64,000 nucleotides of DNA from Spirosoma sp. KCTC 42546 (lineage in GTDB: Bacteria; Bacteroidota; Bacteroidia; Cytophagales; Spirosomataceae): contig NZ_CP041360.1 in assembly GCF_006965485.1 (NCBI RefSeq), positions 4,134,501 through 4,198,500 on the forward strand. Direction: 5' to 3'. The first letter of the stretch is position 1; each line of letters begins with the position of its first letter. The notes beneath the pieces are model-generated. The model saw only the letters and a list, made by a program, of their open reading frames with translations, was not told the DNA's origin and did not search any database. This document shows positions 28,276-37,269 of the stretch, one piece after another. Made by a program: the position numbers and the translations under genes.

Positions 28276-28833
28276 ATGAAGCCGCTTCAAATTCGTTTAC
28301 TCACGCTGACCACCCTTGTTCTAGCTACTGCTTTGTTCCGTTTAGTCCCACACTGGCCTAATTTTACGCCCATAGCGGCTCTGGCATTATTCGGCGCGGC
28401 TACCTTTGAACGGAAATGGTTAGGGCTGGCGGCTCCGCTGGCGGCTATGTTACTGAGTGATTCTCTCATCGGTTTTCATGGGAGCATGGGGGCCGTGTAC
28501 ATCAGCTTCGCTCTAACCTGGTTGCTCGGTCTGTGGGCGGTCCGTCGCCCGAATCTGCAACAGCCTGCAGCCGGACGCATCGCCATTGCTTCGATTACGT
28601 CTTCGGTATTGTTTTTTCTGATCACCAATTTTGCCGTTTGGTATGGTAGCTCGTTCTATCCGCAAACAGCAGCGGGACTGATGACTTGCTATGCGGCAGG
28701 TCTGGCTTTCTATAATGGAACGTCGTTTTTCCTGAATGGCGTCTTTGGCGACCTGTTTTTCAGCGGTTTGTTATTCGGTAGTTATTACCTGCTTCAACAA
28801 CGGTTCCTGGTGCTTCGTCCAGCACGTCGGTAA
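28276..28833 (+). CDS. DUF6580-family membrane protein
   Basis: A 185-residue protein with five to six membrane helices (LFRLVPHWPNFTPIAALALFGAATF, WLGLAAPLAAMLLSDSLIGFH, GAVYISFALTWLLGLW). The pattern HWPNFTPIAALALFGA is typical of the family, which resembles ECF-type substrate-binding components; the substrate is unknown. It ends 12 nt before the 32-bp inverted repeat and converges with the glucosidase gene. Confidence 0.82.
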   Translation: MKPLQIRLLTLTTLVLATALFRLVPHWPNFTPIAALALFGAATFERKWLGLAAPLAAMLLSDSLIGFHGSMGAVYISFALTWLLGLWAVRRPNLQQPAAGRIAIASITSSVLFFLITNFAVWYGSSFYPQTAAGLMTCYAAGLAFYNGTSFFLNGVFGDLFFSGLLFGSYYLLQQRFLVLRPARR

Positions 28834-28845
28834 TTGACGTACGTA

Positions 28846-28923
28846 CCGCCTGGTTTATAGGGTACAAAAGGAGCGCGGTTTTTATGTATATCGCGCTCCT
28901 TTTGTACCCTATAAACCAGGCGG
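28846..28923. repeat. Perfect 32-bp inverted repeat, 14-nt loop
   Basis: The arms 28846-28877 and 28892-28923 are exact complements. They sit between convergent genes and could terminate both transcripts, but no T-run follows. Confidence 0.92.
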
Positions 28924-28964
28924 CCTACTGATCACGTTACGTTGGTTTCTTCTAACCGACGCCA

Positions 28965-31610
28965 TCATTCCGTTTTATACTTCCGGCTAATTAACTCCGC
29001 AACTAAGCCCGTCCAGCCCGTTTGATGACTGGCACCTACGCCCCGGCCATTATCGCCATCAAAATATTCATAAAACAGGATGTAATCTCTAAACTCAGGG
29101 TCCTGGTATTTGGGGTGTTGTCCAAATGAAGGTCGCTGGCCGTTAGCATCAACAGTAAAAAGACTGATCAGTCGGTTAGTCAGTTCCTGCGCTACCGTTT
29201 TAAGGGTTACCTGCTGACCTGATCCAATCGGGTATTCAACCGTAAAGGCATCCCCAAAATAGTCGTAAAACCGCGTTAGGCTTTCCACTAATAAATAGTT
29301 GGTAGGCATCCAGACAGGCCCACGCCAGTTACTATTGCCCCCAAACATATCGCTATCACTTTCGGCGGGTGTATAGGTAAGCCGAAATGTGGTATTCTCT
29401 AAGGTAAATTCGTAGGGATGATCCCGATAGACTTTTGATACGGCCCGAATGCCGTGTGGACTAAGGAATTCATTCTCATCCAGCATCTTACACAAGAGTG
29501 ATTTAAGTCTGAAACCCCGCAACAGACTAAGCAGTCGCTTTTCCTCCTGGCCCGTTTCGGTATAACGGGATACCTGATGATACAGATCTGGCCGGTGGCT
29601 CTGGAACCAGATCATCCGTTTCAGGAAAGCAGGGTTTGCCCGCATCAATTCATCATCCAGTACCTCAACCGCAAACATCGGAATAAGCCCTACCAACGTT
29701 CGTACCCGCATCCGCTGAACACTGCCATCATTTAATCGAAGCTGGTCATAAAAAAAGGCATCTTCATCGTCCCACAAGCCCACGTTGGTTTGGCCCATAT
29801 TGGTAATGGCACCGGCGATGTACAGAAAATGATCGAAGAACTTGGTAGCCATTTCGTCGTAAACCGAGTCGTGTCGGGCCAATTCGAGTGCGATCCGCAT
29901 CATATTCAGTGCATACATCGCCATCCAGCTGGTGCCATCGGCCTGCTCCAGATGGCTTCCGTCCGGAAACTGGGTGTTCCGGTCAAAAACACCGATATTA
30001 TCTAATCCCAGAAACCCGCCTTCAAAAATATTATTCCCTACCTCATCTTTACGGTTTACCCACCAAGTAAAGTTGAGCATGAGTTTGTGAAAAATACCCC
30101 GCAAAAACGTCAGATCTTCTTCACCGGGTGGCTTGCGCTCCAGTTCCATGTGATAGATCCGCCAGGCGGCCCAGGCCTGTACGGGAGGGTTCACATCGGA
30201 AAAATTCCATTCGTAGGCAGGCAATTGACCATTAGGATGCATAAACCACTCGTTAGTCAGCATCATTAATTGCTGCTTGGCAAAGCCGGGATCAACCAGC
30301 GATAGCGTAACGCAATGAAATGCCCAGTCCCAGGCGGCATACCAGGGATACTCCCATGTATCGGGCATTGAAATAACCCCAGCATTGATAAGCTGTAGCC
30401 AGGTGTGGTTTCGTCCCTGTGCCCGTTCGGGCGGGGGTGGCGGATGGTTTTTATCGCCAGCTAACCACCGCGATACATCGTAATAATAATACTGCTTGCT
30501 CCAGAGCATCCCGGCAAATGCCTGCCGCTGTACCCGTTTCTCATCCAGGGTAGCCTCGGCGGGCTGGACGTGCGCATAAAACTTGTCAGCTTCCGCCTTC
30601 CGCTGGCTTATGATCTGATCAAAATCCACAAAAGGAGCAACAGAATCAATCTCACTGATGCTGGGGGCTTCAAGTCGAAGCCGGATCGTTGTAGAGTCGC
30701 CCGGTTCAATGGCCAATTGGTAGTGCGCAGCTGCTTTAGTGCCTACCTGAGCAGGATTGACCGTTGAAGCACCCTGCACGACATGGTCATTGATGCCATC
30801 TTTTGGATAGGGCGATCCGGAATGGATGTTGTACAGCCGAACCATATTTGTTTCGTTCTCACAAAACAACCAGTCTGGTTTTCCTTCGGCATGGAGCACA
30901 TACCGACCTAAATCTGAGTCCTCAACAGACACGGTTCCATTAGGTTGCAGGACCAATGAAGGTCGGTAATTGGGAACTCCGTCGGAGTCGTCGCCAAACG
31001 CCCATGTATTTCGGAACCAGAGTGTGGGCAGGAGGTGGATTGTAGCCGCTTCTGGACCGCGATTATACACGGTCACGGTCATCAATATATCTTTCGGTCC
31101 GGCTTTGGCGTACTCCACAAATACGTCGAAATACCGGTCTTCGTCGAAAAGGCCGGTATCGAGCAGTTCAAATTCGGGGTCCAGGCGGGTTCTACGGCCG
31201 TTTTCGTTGATGAGCCATTGATAGGGATAGGCAGCCTGTGGGTATTTATAGAGCATCCGCTGATACGAATGCGTTGGCGTGTTGTCCAGGTAATAATAGA
31301 GTTCCTTAACATCTTCGCCATGATTTCCCTCGCTGTTCGTCAGGCCAAAATAGCGTTCCTTCAGAATCGGGTCCTTTCCATTCCAGAGGGCCAGCGCAAG
31401 GCACAGTTGCTGCCTGTCGTCCGAAATACCCGCAATCCCTTCTTCGCCCCAGCGATAGGTGTAGCTACGGGCTATATCGTGTGTTGTGTAATTCCAGGCA
31501 TCGCCATTGGAACTATAATCTTCACGTACGGTACCCCACTGACGATCGGAGACATAAGGTCCCCACTGCCGCCAGGCAGGATCTTCTAAGCGGTGTTGTT
31601 CGATTGTCAT
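28965..31610 (-). CDS. GH63-like (MGH1-type) glucosidase
   Basis: An 881-residue cytosolic enzyme (no signal peptide) of the bacterial mannosyl-oligosaccharide glucosidase-like family. The start (RQWGPYVSDRQWGTVREDYS) and the (alpha/alpha)6 barrel (NHTWLQLINAGVISMPDTWEYPWYAAWDWAF, GGLGLDN region GFLGLDNIGVFDR, EQADGTSWMAMY, WRGPVWMPTNYLLVES) are typical. Such proteins hydrolyse alpha-glucosyl sugars or glucosylglycerate; the exact substrate is unclear. It leads a - strand group with the SDR and FMN oxidase behind it, hinting at a shared sugar pathway. Confidence 0.88.
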   Translation of the reverse strand: MTIEQHRLEDPAWRQWGPYVSDRQWGTVREDYSSNGDAWNYTTHDIARSYTYRWGEEGIAGISDDRQQLCLALALWNGKDPILKERYFGLTNSEGNHGEDVKELYYYLDNTPTHSYQRMLYKYPQAAYPYQWLINENGRRTRLDPEFELLDTGLFDEDRYFDVFVEYAKAGPKDILMTVTVYNRGPEAATIHLLPTLWFRNTWAFGDDSDGVPNYRPSLVLQPNGTVSVEDSDLGRYVLHAEGKPDWLFCENETNMVRLYNIHSGSPYPKDGINDHVVQGASTVNPAQVGTKAAAHYQLAIEPGDSTTIRLRLEAPSISEIDSVAPFVDFDQIISQRKAEADKFYAHVQPAEATLDEKRVQRQAFAGMLWSKQYYYYDVSRWLAGDKNHPPPPPERAQGRNHTWLQLINAGVISMPDTWEYPWYAAWDWAFHCVTLSLVDPGFAKQQLMMLTNEWFMHPNGQLPAYEWNFSDVNPPVQAWAAWRIYHMELERKPPGEEDLTFLRGIFHKLMLNFTWWVNRKDEVGNNIFEGGFLGLDNIGVFDRNTQFPDGSHLEQADGTSWMAMYALNMMRIALELARHDSVYDEMATKFFDHFLYIAGAITNMGQTNVGLWDDEDAFFYDQLRLNDGSVQRMRVRTLVGLIPMFAVEVLDDELMRANPAFLKRMIWFQSHRPDLYHQVSRYTETGQEEKRLLSLLRGFRLKSLLCKMLDENEFLSPHGIRAVSKVYRDHPYEFTLENTTFRLTYTPAESDSDMFGGNSNWRGPVWMPTNYLLVESLTRFYDYFGDAFTVEYPIGSGQQVTLKTVAQELTNRLISLFTVDANGQRPSFGQHPKYQDPEFRDYILFYEYFDGDNGRGVGASHQTGWTGLVAELISRKYKTE

Positions 31611-31617
31611 AGAGTTT

Positions 31618-31680
31618 AATGGATAATGGATAATATAGAACTACCGACTGCAATCAATTCTTCATTATCCATTATTCATT
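31618..31680. repeat. 17-bp inverted repeat of the ATGGATAAT type
   Basis: The arms 31618-31634 and 31664-31680 match at 16 of 17 positions. The left arm lacks C. It lies between two genes of the same direction, so it is not a convergent terminator. Confidence 0.8.
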
Positions 31681-31685
31681 TTAAT

Positions 31686-32495
31686 TCACCCCCCCGTTGC
31701 AAATCCTTCAAATACGGTCATGCCGCCATCGATGAAGATGCTGGCACCAGTAATGTAGTCTGATTGGTCGGAAGAGAGAAACACGGCGAGATTCCCAATA
31801 TCCTGGGGCTGGCCAATTCGGTTATAAGGAATTAAGGTCATCAGGCCGTTTAGTGCCTGAGGGGTTTCCCAGGCCGCCCGGTTGATGGGTGTTTGAATGG
31901 CACCGGGGCAAATGCTGTTGACCCGAATCTTCCGATCACCATATTCCTGCGCCAGCGACTGCATCAACATTTTTACCCCACCTTTTGAGGTCGCGTAATT
32001 AACATGTCCGGCCCAGGGAATTAGTTCATGCACGGAGCTCATACAGATGATTTTTCCGGTGGCTGCTGATACAGCCGGGCGTGGTCCACGGCGCAAAAAC
32101 TCCCGTATAGCCTCGCGAGCGCACAGGAACTGGCCTGTCAGGTTAACCCCAATCACGGTATTCCACTGATCGAGGGTCATTTCATCAAACTTCGCATCGC
32201 GCTGAAGCCCCGCATTATTGATTAATATATCGACTGTGCCGTACTGAGCTACCACGTCGGCAAATAAGTTGATTACCTGGTCTTCCTTGCTAACATCACA
32301 CTGGGCCACCATGCCTGCACCGCCTGCATCGGTAATTTCTTTCAATACAGCATCAGCTGCCGGCTTTGTGGCCTCAACAGGATAATTTACCACAACAGTA
32401 GCTCCGGCAGCCGCCAGCGACTTGGCGACCCCCGCTCCGATTCCACTGCTGGCGCCGGTGATAATTGCAATTTGTCCCTTTAATACCTGATCCAT
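31686..32495 (-). CDS. SDR oxidoreductase, glucose 1-dehydrogenase-like
   Basis: A 269-residue short-chain dehydrogenase. NAD(P)-binding motif TGASSGIGAG, then NNAG, the catalytic Ser in MSSVHE and Tyr-x3-Lys in YATSKGG. Near relatives oxidise glucose to gluconolactone, but substrate calls in this family are unreliable. The C-terminus has the usual ASIFIDGGMTVFEGF. It is in the same direction as the glucosidase, 75 nt after it. Confidence 0.9.
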   Translation of the reverse strand: MDQVLKGQIAIITGASSGIGAGVAKSLAAAGATVVVNYPVEATKPAADAVLKEITDAGGAGMVAQCDVSKEDQVINLFADVVAQYGTVDILINNAGLQRDAKFDEMTLDQWNTVIGVNLTGQFLCAREAIREFLRRGPRPAVSAATGKIICMSSVHELIPWAGHVNYATSKGGVKMLMQSLAQEYGDRKIRVNSICPGAIQTPINRAAWETPQALNGLMTLIPYNRIGQPQDIGNLAVFLSSDQSDYITGASIFIDGGMTVFEGFATGG

Positions 32496-32700
32496 ACCTT
32501 TTAAAGAAGTGTTTGTTTATGGTAAGTCAGGGCAGATACAATTGTTTTAAAGGTCTACTTGATCGAGTAACCATTAATTGGTTTCTGTCAGACTTGCCAG
32601 CGGCAAACTACAAACGATTTATGGATTATTGCCATATTGGACCTTCCTGACAGTATCATATTAAATGAATTTAATAGGCCAGGCTCAGTGCTGCTGAGTT

Positions 32701-33963
32701 TTAAACGGGGCGGAGACAGTCCGGGTTAAGTTCAGCCAGGCTCTTGTAGCCGCTAAGTCCCAGCGTCAATTCCAGGTCGGCCAGCAGATTACGAATTACG
32801 GTCTCTACCCCTTCTTGTCCACCCAAGGCAAGACCATACACGTAAGGACGACCCAGGCAAACGGCTTTCGCGCCTAGTGCCAGCGCCTTAATCACATCGG
32901 CACCACCTCGTATTCCACTGTCCAGGAGTATTGGCAGTTGCCCATTAACAGCAGCAACTACGCCTGGAAGGGCTTCGATAGCACTGATTGATCCATCTAC
33001 CTGTCGCCCACCATGAGTAGAAACGATGACGCCATTCATACCGTAGTCGACCGCTTTACGTGCATCATCGGGGTGTAAAATACCTTTGAGCAAAATGGGC
33101 AAGCTGGTTTGTTCACGAAGAAACGCCAGGTCAACCCAGGTTAGGGCGGGATTACTATAAATACCTGAAAACAGCGAAATGGCACCCATTGCGCGTCCAG
33201 AACGCAGGTTTTTCAGAAAAGAGCCTGTTGGATACCGGCGAACAGCGCCTATCAGATGCCGGAGTGTAGTTGCTGTTACCGACGGGCGAGCCGTTGGTGG
33301 CTGTTGTAGAAAGTCGTCCAGTAATTGTTGAAAAACTGGATCAGAGGTATACTGAGCTAGCCCCTTCCCATGCAGAAATGGTAAATGGCCTAGCGCAAGA
33401 TCCTGCGTCCGCCAGCCAAGCATAGTCGTATCCAGTGTCAGCACGATTGCCCGGCAGCCACAGGCTTCGGCCCGATTGACAAAACTCGTCACTAAATCAC
33501 GGGAGCGACTCCAGTAGAGCTGAAACAAGCGCATTTGTTCACCCATCACTGCCGAACATGCTTCCATTGATACCGATGCCTGATTTGAAAAAATGTAAGG
33601 CACCCCGGTGGTTACCGCTGCGCGCGCCACTGCCAGATCGGCTAGCGGGTGCGCCATTTCCAGTACCCCTATGGGAGCCAGTAAAAGTGGTGAGGGTAGC
33701 TGTTGGCCCAATAGTTCAATACGTAGATCAGGGTTCTCGACGTTTCGGAGCATACGTGGCACAATCTGCCAATGCTCAAAACCCTGTCTGTTGTCAACCA
33801 CGGTTTGTTCGTTCCCGGCTCCACCCAAGATATAGGCGGTTGCCTCAGGTGTCATTTTTCGAACAGCAGCTTGTTCCAGTTGAATTGAGTTAGCTGGGAT
33901 CGCAGGGATTTTTCCCGCAAATCCATCCAGGTAAATTTTCCGTTGCCAGTGTAAAGCCCGCAT
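32701..33963 (-). CDS. FMN-dependent alpha-hydroxy-acid oxidase
   Basis: A 420-residue TIM-barrel flavoprotein of the glycolate oxidase/lactate dehydrogenase family. FMN-binding features are PSPLLLAPIGVLEMAHP, LLLDSGIRGG-type ILLDSGIRGGADVIKALALGAKAV, and the catalytic His-Arg loop VSTHGGRQVDGS. The usual SNHGG is here STHGG, a common variant. It would oxidise a 2-hydroxy acid. The start could also be Met37 (MTPEATAYILGG); the first 36 residues show partial family likeness. Confidence 0.9.
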   Translation of the reverse strand: MRALHWQRKIYLDGFAGKIPAIPANSIQLEQAAVRKMTPEATAYILGGAGNEQTVVDNRQGFEHWQIVPRMLRNVENPDLRIELLGQQLPSPLLLAPIGVLEMAHPLADLAVARAAVTTGVPYIFSNQASVSMEACSAVMGEQMRLFQLYWSRSRDLVTSFVNRAEACGCRAIVLTLDTTMLGWRTQDLALGHLPFLHGKGLAQYTSDPVFQQLLDDFLQQPPTARPSVTATTLRHLIGAVRRYPTGSFLKNLRSGRAMGAISLFSGIYSNPALTWVDLAFLREQTSLPILLKGILHPDDARKAVDYGMNGVIVSTHGGRQVDGSISAIEALPGVVAAVNGQLPILLDSGIRGGADVIKALALGAKAVCLGRPYVYGLALGGQEGVETVIRNLLADLELTLGLSGYKSLAELNPDCLRPV

Positions 33964-34474
33964 TGGTAGTAAAAGATAAAGAAGCTACGTTTAACAATCA
34001 GGGCCAACTTCACAAATAGTACTATTCTCATTAAAACCCTATAGTTTTCAGAGGAACACTATTTTCCGGGTAATGGTATTTTACAATAAAAAAACTATCT
34101 CTTCCAAAGAGATTTTGTTCAGAACCTTCTATTCGTTGTGTACAAAAAGAGGTATTTACCTTCTTTTCTACTTGGTTTTATGGCGCATTGGTTGTTCTTC
34201 TACTTAACTGATTTTAGACAAATTGAATAATTGGACTAAAAAATAGTCTTACAAATGCAACAAGTCCTATATTTTACAATTATTAGAAAAATACAATTCA
34301 TACGCCATTTATAGGGACTTGTTGTACTTTTCCAATAAACGACCTACTATACTAATAGCAAATTGTATTTTAAGATGAATATTCAGCCATAACGAGCTTT
34401 AGAGAGCCTACCCTATTGCATTAAATCGTGTTTACCCCACACCTTTGTGACGGTTAAAACAAAATTTCAAACCA
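33964..34474. other. AT-rich gap with one long inverted repeat
   Basis: No gene. It contains the near-perfect repeat at 34258-34324 and a small ATCTCTT/AAAGAGAT hairpin near 34097. It separates divergent genes. Confidence 0.5.
34258..34324. repeat. Inverted repeat with bulge, between divergent genes
   Basis: CAACAAGTCCTATA faces TATAGGGACTTGTTG with one extra base, across a 38-nt A/T-rich loop. It is 150 nt before the next gene. Confidence 0.7.
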
Positions 34475-35080
34475 ATGAAAAAAATCCGTTTATCAATCGC
34501 TGTACTTTTGTCAGTATGGAGTCTGGCTGGCACAGGAGTTGCCAATGCCGACAATGGTTCAGGAATGGGTGGTGTGAAAGTTGAGAAGTCCGAGCAAAAG
34601 AAAGTACGTGTTTATACAAAGCCGGGGACGCCCGTTGACTTAGCACTCATTGATGCTGAAGGCAACGTACTCTACCGGGGAGTTATCTCCAAAAATAACC
34701 AGAAGGCAACTTCGTTCAACCTGAACAACCTGCCCGATGGCCAGTATTTTCTGACGGCTGGTAGTAACGCCTGGTGGATGTCGCAAGGGATTACAATCAA
34801 AGCCAACTCGGTAGCTATCGACGAACGCAACCTGCAACAAGTGGCTGAGCCCACGCTTACAGCTTACGAAAAGAATAAAATCGAAGTTGTGCTGCCCTCT
34901 AAAAACGTCGAAGAATCGACAGTAGCGATCTATGATACCCAGAACGTACTGGTGCAAGTAGATACATTCAAAGGTTCGACCCGTCGTTTCGATTTATCTG
35001 GCTTACCTTCTGGCGCTTACACGTTTGTGGTTGGCCCAAATCAGAAGCAATTTGCTACCCGTATCGACATTCAGCACTAA
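34475..35080 (+). CDS. Exported protein with two similar beta domains
   Basis: A 201-residue protein with a signal peptide cut near ANADNGS. Two repeats of about 70 residues match one another: KKVRVYTKPGTPVDLALIDAEGNVLYRG ... NLNNLPDGQYFLTAG and KIEVVLPSKNVEESTVAIYDTQNVLVQ ... DLSGLPSGAYTFVVG. Each resembles the beta-sandwich of type IX sorting domains, but here they form the whole protein. It may be a surface or secreted protein. It ends with its own strong terminator. Confidence 0.7.
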   Translation: MKKIRLSIAVLLSVWSLAGTGVANADNGSGMGGVKVEKSEQKKVRVYTKPGTPVDLALIDAEGNVLYRGVISKNNQKATSFNLNNLPDGQYFLTAGSNAWWMSQGITIKANSVAIDERNLQQVAEPTLTAYEKNKIEVVLPSKNVEESTVAIYDTQNVLVQVDTFKGSTRRFDLSGLPSGAYTFVVGPNQKQFATRIDIQH

Positions 35081-35181
35081 GCTGTTTGTTTAGTTCAGTA
35101 ACTAGCCGCTAGGCCTGTTCATTACACTTCTCATTTTAGTGGTCAGTCTTTTCGGACAAGCCTGACCGCACCCCTGATTCC

Positions 35182-35216
35182 GCCCGCTGCCTTTGTACAA
35201 AGGCAGCGGGCTTTTT
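35182..35216 (+). terminator. Rho-independent terminator
   Basis: A perfect palindrome from GCCCGCTGCCTTTGT to its complement, followed by six T, about 100 nt after the exported-protein stop. It is one of the clearest terminators in the window. Confidence 0.9.
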
Positions 35217-35235
35217 TATGGTAATGAGTGATTAA

Positions 35236-35706
35236 CTAAGTGCACGTCTCTCTTGCTCTATAAATGGGTAGCGTAACTATGTTGAACCAATACTCGTTTA
35301 ATGTATGAAAATGAAGTTCCCATTCGGTTAGACTTGCAGGCTTGACCAGTAAAGAATGAGCGCCCGCTAAGTAGACTTTTTCAACAAGACCTGCCTCTTG
35401 CTGACTACTCAAAACTACGACGGGAAGAAGCGGATAACGGGAACGTATTTCCGTTAACAAGGCAAGTCCGTTTGAGAGTTGGGGAAGTAAAAGGGCTTGA
35501 AGTACTAACCACGGAAAAGCTCGGGGTTCGGCTGCAGAATACCCTAAAAAGGAAAGAGCGTCCTCCGGGTTGTCAGCAAAAATGGGTTCGGCCTGAGGAA
35601 TCTTTGCACGTAGGCAATAGCCGATTAACAGTTGGTGATCTTTATTACTCTCGACCACTAAGATCGGGAAAACATTCTTCTGATGAAGTCGCTGGTCGGG
35701 GTCCAT
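35236..35706 (-). CDS. Degenerate receiver-domain protein
   Basis: A 156-residue receiver-like protein. Its acidic pocket is VVESNKD instead of DDD, and the phospho-accepting Asp is replaced by Gln (WLVLQALLLPQ). The switch Ser (VVLSS) and Lys (LLVKPAS) remain. So it cannot take phosphate in the usual way and is a pseudo-receiver. The C-terminal LNEYWFNIVTLP matches the intact receiver at 23420, its paralogue. It likely works by constitutive or phosphate-independent binding. Confidence 0.8.
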   Translation of the reverse strand: MDPDQRLHQKNVFPILVVESNKDHQLLIGYCLRAKIPQAEPIFADNPEDALSFLGYSAAEPRAFPWLVLQALLLPQLSNGLALLTEIRSRYPLLPVVVLSSQQEAGLVEKVYLAGAHSLLVKPASLTEWELHFHTLNEYWFNIVTLPIYRARETCT

Positions 35707-36128
35707 TAATAAGCTGAACTAATTGATTACGTAGTTGATTCGGGCATAAACTAGAGTGAATAACAGGTAGCTGATGGTAAAAACTATCAAGATTAAATAA
35801 GAATTCTGAAGGAAATCTGAAGAAGATTTTCTTCAGATAACACTATCCTACTGGCCAATAGGAAAAAATTTCAGATTCCCGATTAAGGATGAATAAGGTT
35901 CTGTAGAGGACGATTATAATCAACAGTTAAGCCCATTAGCCTAACATAACCAACTAATCATCTAATATACATCTGAACTGGATGAATCGGTAGTAGCAGG
36001 TTCCGCGTTTTAGTATTTTGACCGTTCGGTCAAAAGTTCAGCCTTAGTCACAAAGTAGTGACTTATTTTACAAGTAAAGTCCTACAACCATCCAGTTAAC
36101 TTGGACTCATGCCGAATTCAATCCACGT
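35707..36128. other. Gap with a hairpin and a TetR-type palindrome
   Basis: No gene. It contains a 10-bp-arm hairpin at 35815-35838 and the palindrome at 36016-36035. It separates divergent genes. Confidence 0.5.
36016..36035. promoter_or_regulatory. TetR-type operator palindrome
   Basis: TTTTGACCG-TT-CGGTCAAAA, nine-base arms with a 2-nt centre. TTGACCGNTCGGTCAA is a common TetR-family operator shape. It lies 94 nt before the gene at 36129; no TetR gene is in the window. Confidence 0.5.
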
Positions 36129-36536
36129 ATGGAAGATTTTACTCCTGATCAACGTATTAGCATTACAAAAGGCTACTGCAGCATGGCTCAGGCCCTGAAC
36201 GAGTATCAGGTTTTACATTGGTCAGAACTCTCACATGAGCAGCATTTAGACCTTAATGCTTACCAGAATAGTTTGCTTAATCGGGCTCAGGACCTTCAGT
36301 TGCAGGTTAGCCGTCCCGCCTTTGCAAATGTAGCCGATATGGCTACTAGTGTGCTGCATGCAACAACGGACGCTCAGGCTGGTCTAAAACATATCAATAA
36401 TCTGACTGTTGCGCTGAATATAGGGGCTATCACGGTTGCCCTTGCTGCGTACGTTGCCCGTGCTAATCTACGAGGTATCCAAACCGCCCTGCGCGAATTG
36501 AGTGATTTACTAACGCTGGAAAATAAAGTGGAGTAG
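36129..36536 (+). CDS. Helical protein of unknown function
   Basis: A 135-residue mostly helical protein. A hydrophobic stretch near residues 97-115 (TVALNIGAITVALAAYVA) could be a membrane helix; otherwise it is soluble-looking. No family recognised. The stop lies in the left arm of the repeat at 36528-36600. A TetR-type palindrome upstream may control it. Confidence 0.6.
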   Translation: MEDFTPDQRISITKGYCSMAQALNEYQVLHWSELSHEQHLDLNAYQNSLLNRAQDLQLQVSRPAFANVADMATSVLHATTDAQAGLKHINNLTVALNIGAITVALAAYVARANLRGIQTALRELSDLLTLENKVE

Positions 36537-36600
36537 GTGGAGTGTGTGCAGTAGGTGAACGGACTCCGTCAACTCACTGCATACACTCCACCTACTCCAC
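36528..36600. repeat. 25-bp inverted repeat over a stop codon
   Basis: The arms 36528-36552 and 36576-36600 match at 24 of 25 positions. The left arm includes the stop codon of the gene at 36129. It lies between convergent genes. Confidence 0.88.
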
Positions 36601-36619
36601 GAGTAACTTACTCCACGAC

Positions 36620-37072
36620 TTACAAAATCAATCCAGAAGGCGACTTTACACCCACAAGTTCAACTTCGAATGTAAGTTGCTGGCCCGCCAGCGGATGATT
36701 TGCATCCAACGTAACATTCGTATCCGTAAGATCGCGAACAATAACCGGGATGGGACGGGGGTTACCGTCTTCGTGCATATTGAGGGTCATTCCTACTTCA
36801 AGTGGAATATCATCCGGTATATCTGTCCGATTTAGGGTGAAAATCATTTCTTCATTGGCAGGGCCATATGCATCCTCTACAGGAATGTTGATGGTTTTCT
36901 TTTCACCCTGATTCATTCCCGCCACACCTTCATCGAATCCTTTAATCACCTGGCCGCTCCCTACTGTAAATTCCAGGGGTGTACGACCTTCTGATGAATC
37001 AAATATAGTTCCATCGGTTAGAGTTCCTGTATAATGCACCTGAACGGTGTCACCAGATTTTGCTTGTGCCAT
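36620..37072 (-). CDS. SlyD-like FKBP peptidyl-prolyl isomerase
   Basis: A 150-residue cytosolic FKBP (MAQAKSGDTVQVHYTGTL start at 37072; the frame is open 18 more codons without family likeness). It has the FKBP core (DGTIFDSSEGRTPLEFTVGSGQVIKGFDEGV) interrupted by an inserted-flap chaperone domain (VEDAYGPANEEMIFTLNRTDIPDDIPLEVG), as in SlyD. The His-rich metal tail of E. coli SlyD is absent. It speeds proline isomerisation and can act as a chaperone. Confidence 0.9.
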   Translation of the reverse strand: MAQAKSGDTVQVHYTGTLTDGTIFDSSEGRTPLEFTVGSGQVIKGFDEGVAGMNQGEKKTINIPVEDAYGPANEEMIFTLNRTDIPDDIPLEVGMTLNMHEDGNPRPIPVIVRDLTDTNVTLDANHPLAGQQLTFEVELVGVKSPSGLIL

Positions 37073-37202
37073 AAAACAAGTGGTTTGTTGTAAACGCTGA
37101 TACAAAAATACCGGAACTTCCGACAAGAGTTTGCTTTTGCGTTAATTTTTACCAACTCGATCCTGACCTTAAAAGTTTACACCAATTTGTGTTAATAGTT
37201 AA

Positions 37203-37257
37203 CGATTTGAAGTTACCTGAAGCGTACACAATAGGCATTTCAAGTAACTTCAAATCG
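37203..37257. repeat. 19-bp inverted repeat between co-directional genes
   Basis: The arms 37203-37221 and 37239-37257 (CGATTTGAAGTTACCTGAA type) match at 18 of 19 positions, with a 17-nt loop. Confidence 0.8.
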
Positions 37258-37269
37258 CAAACCTACAGA

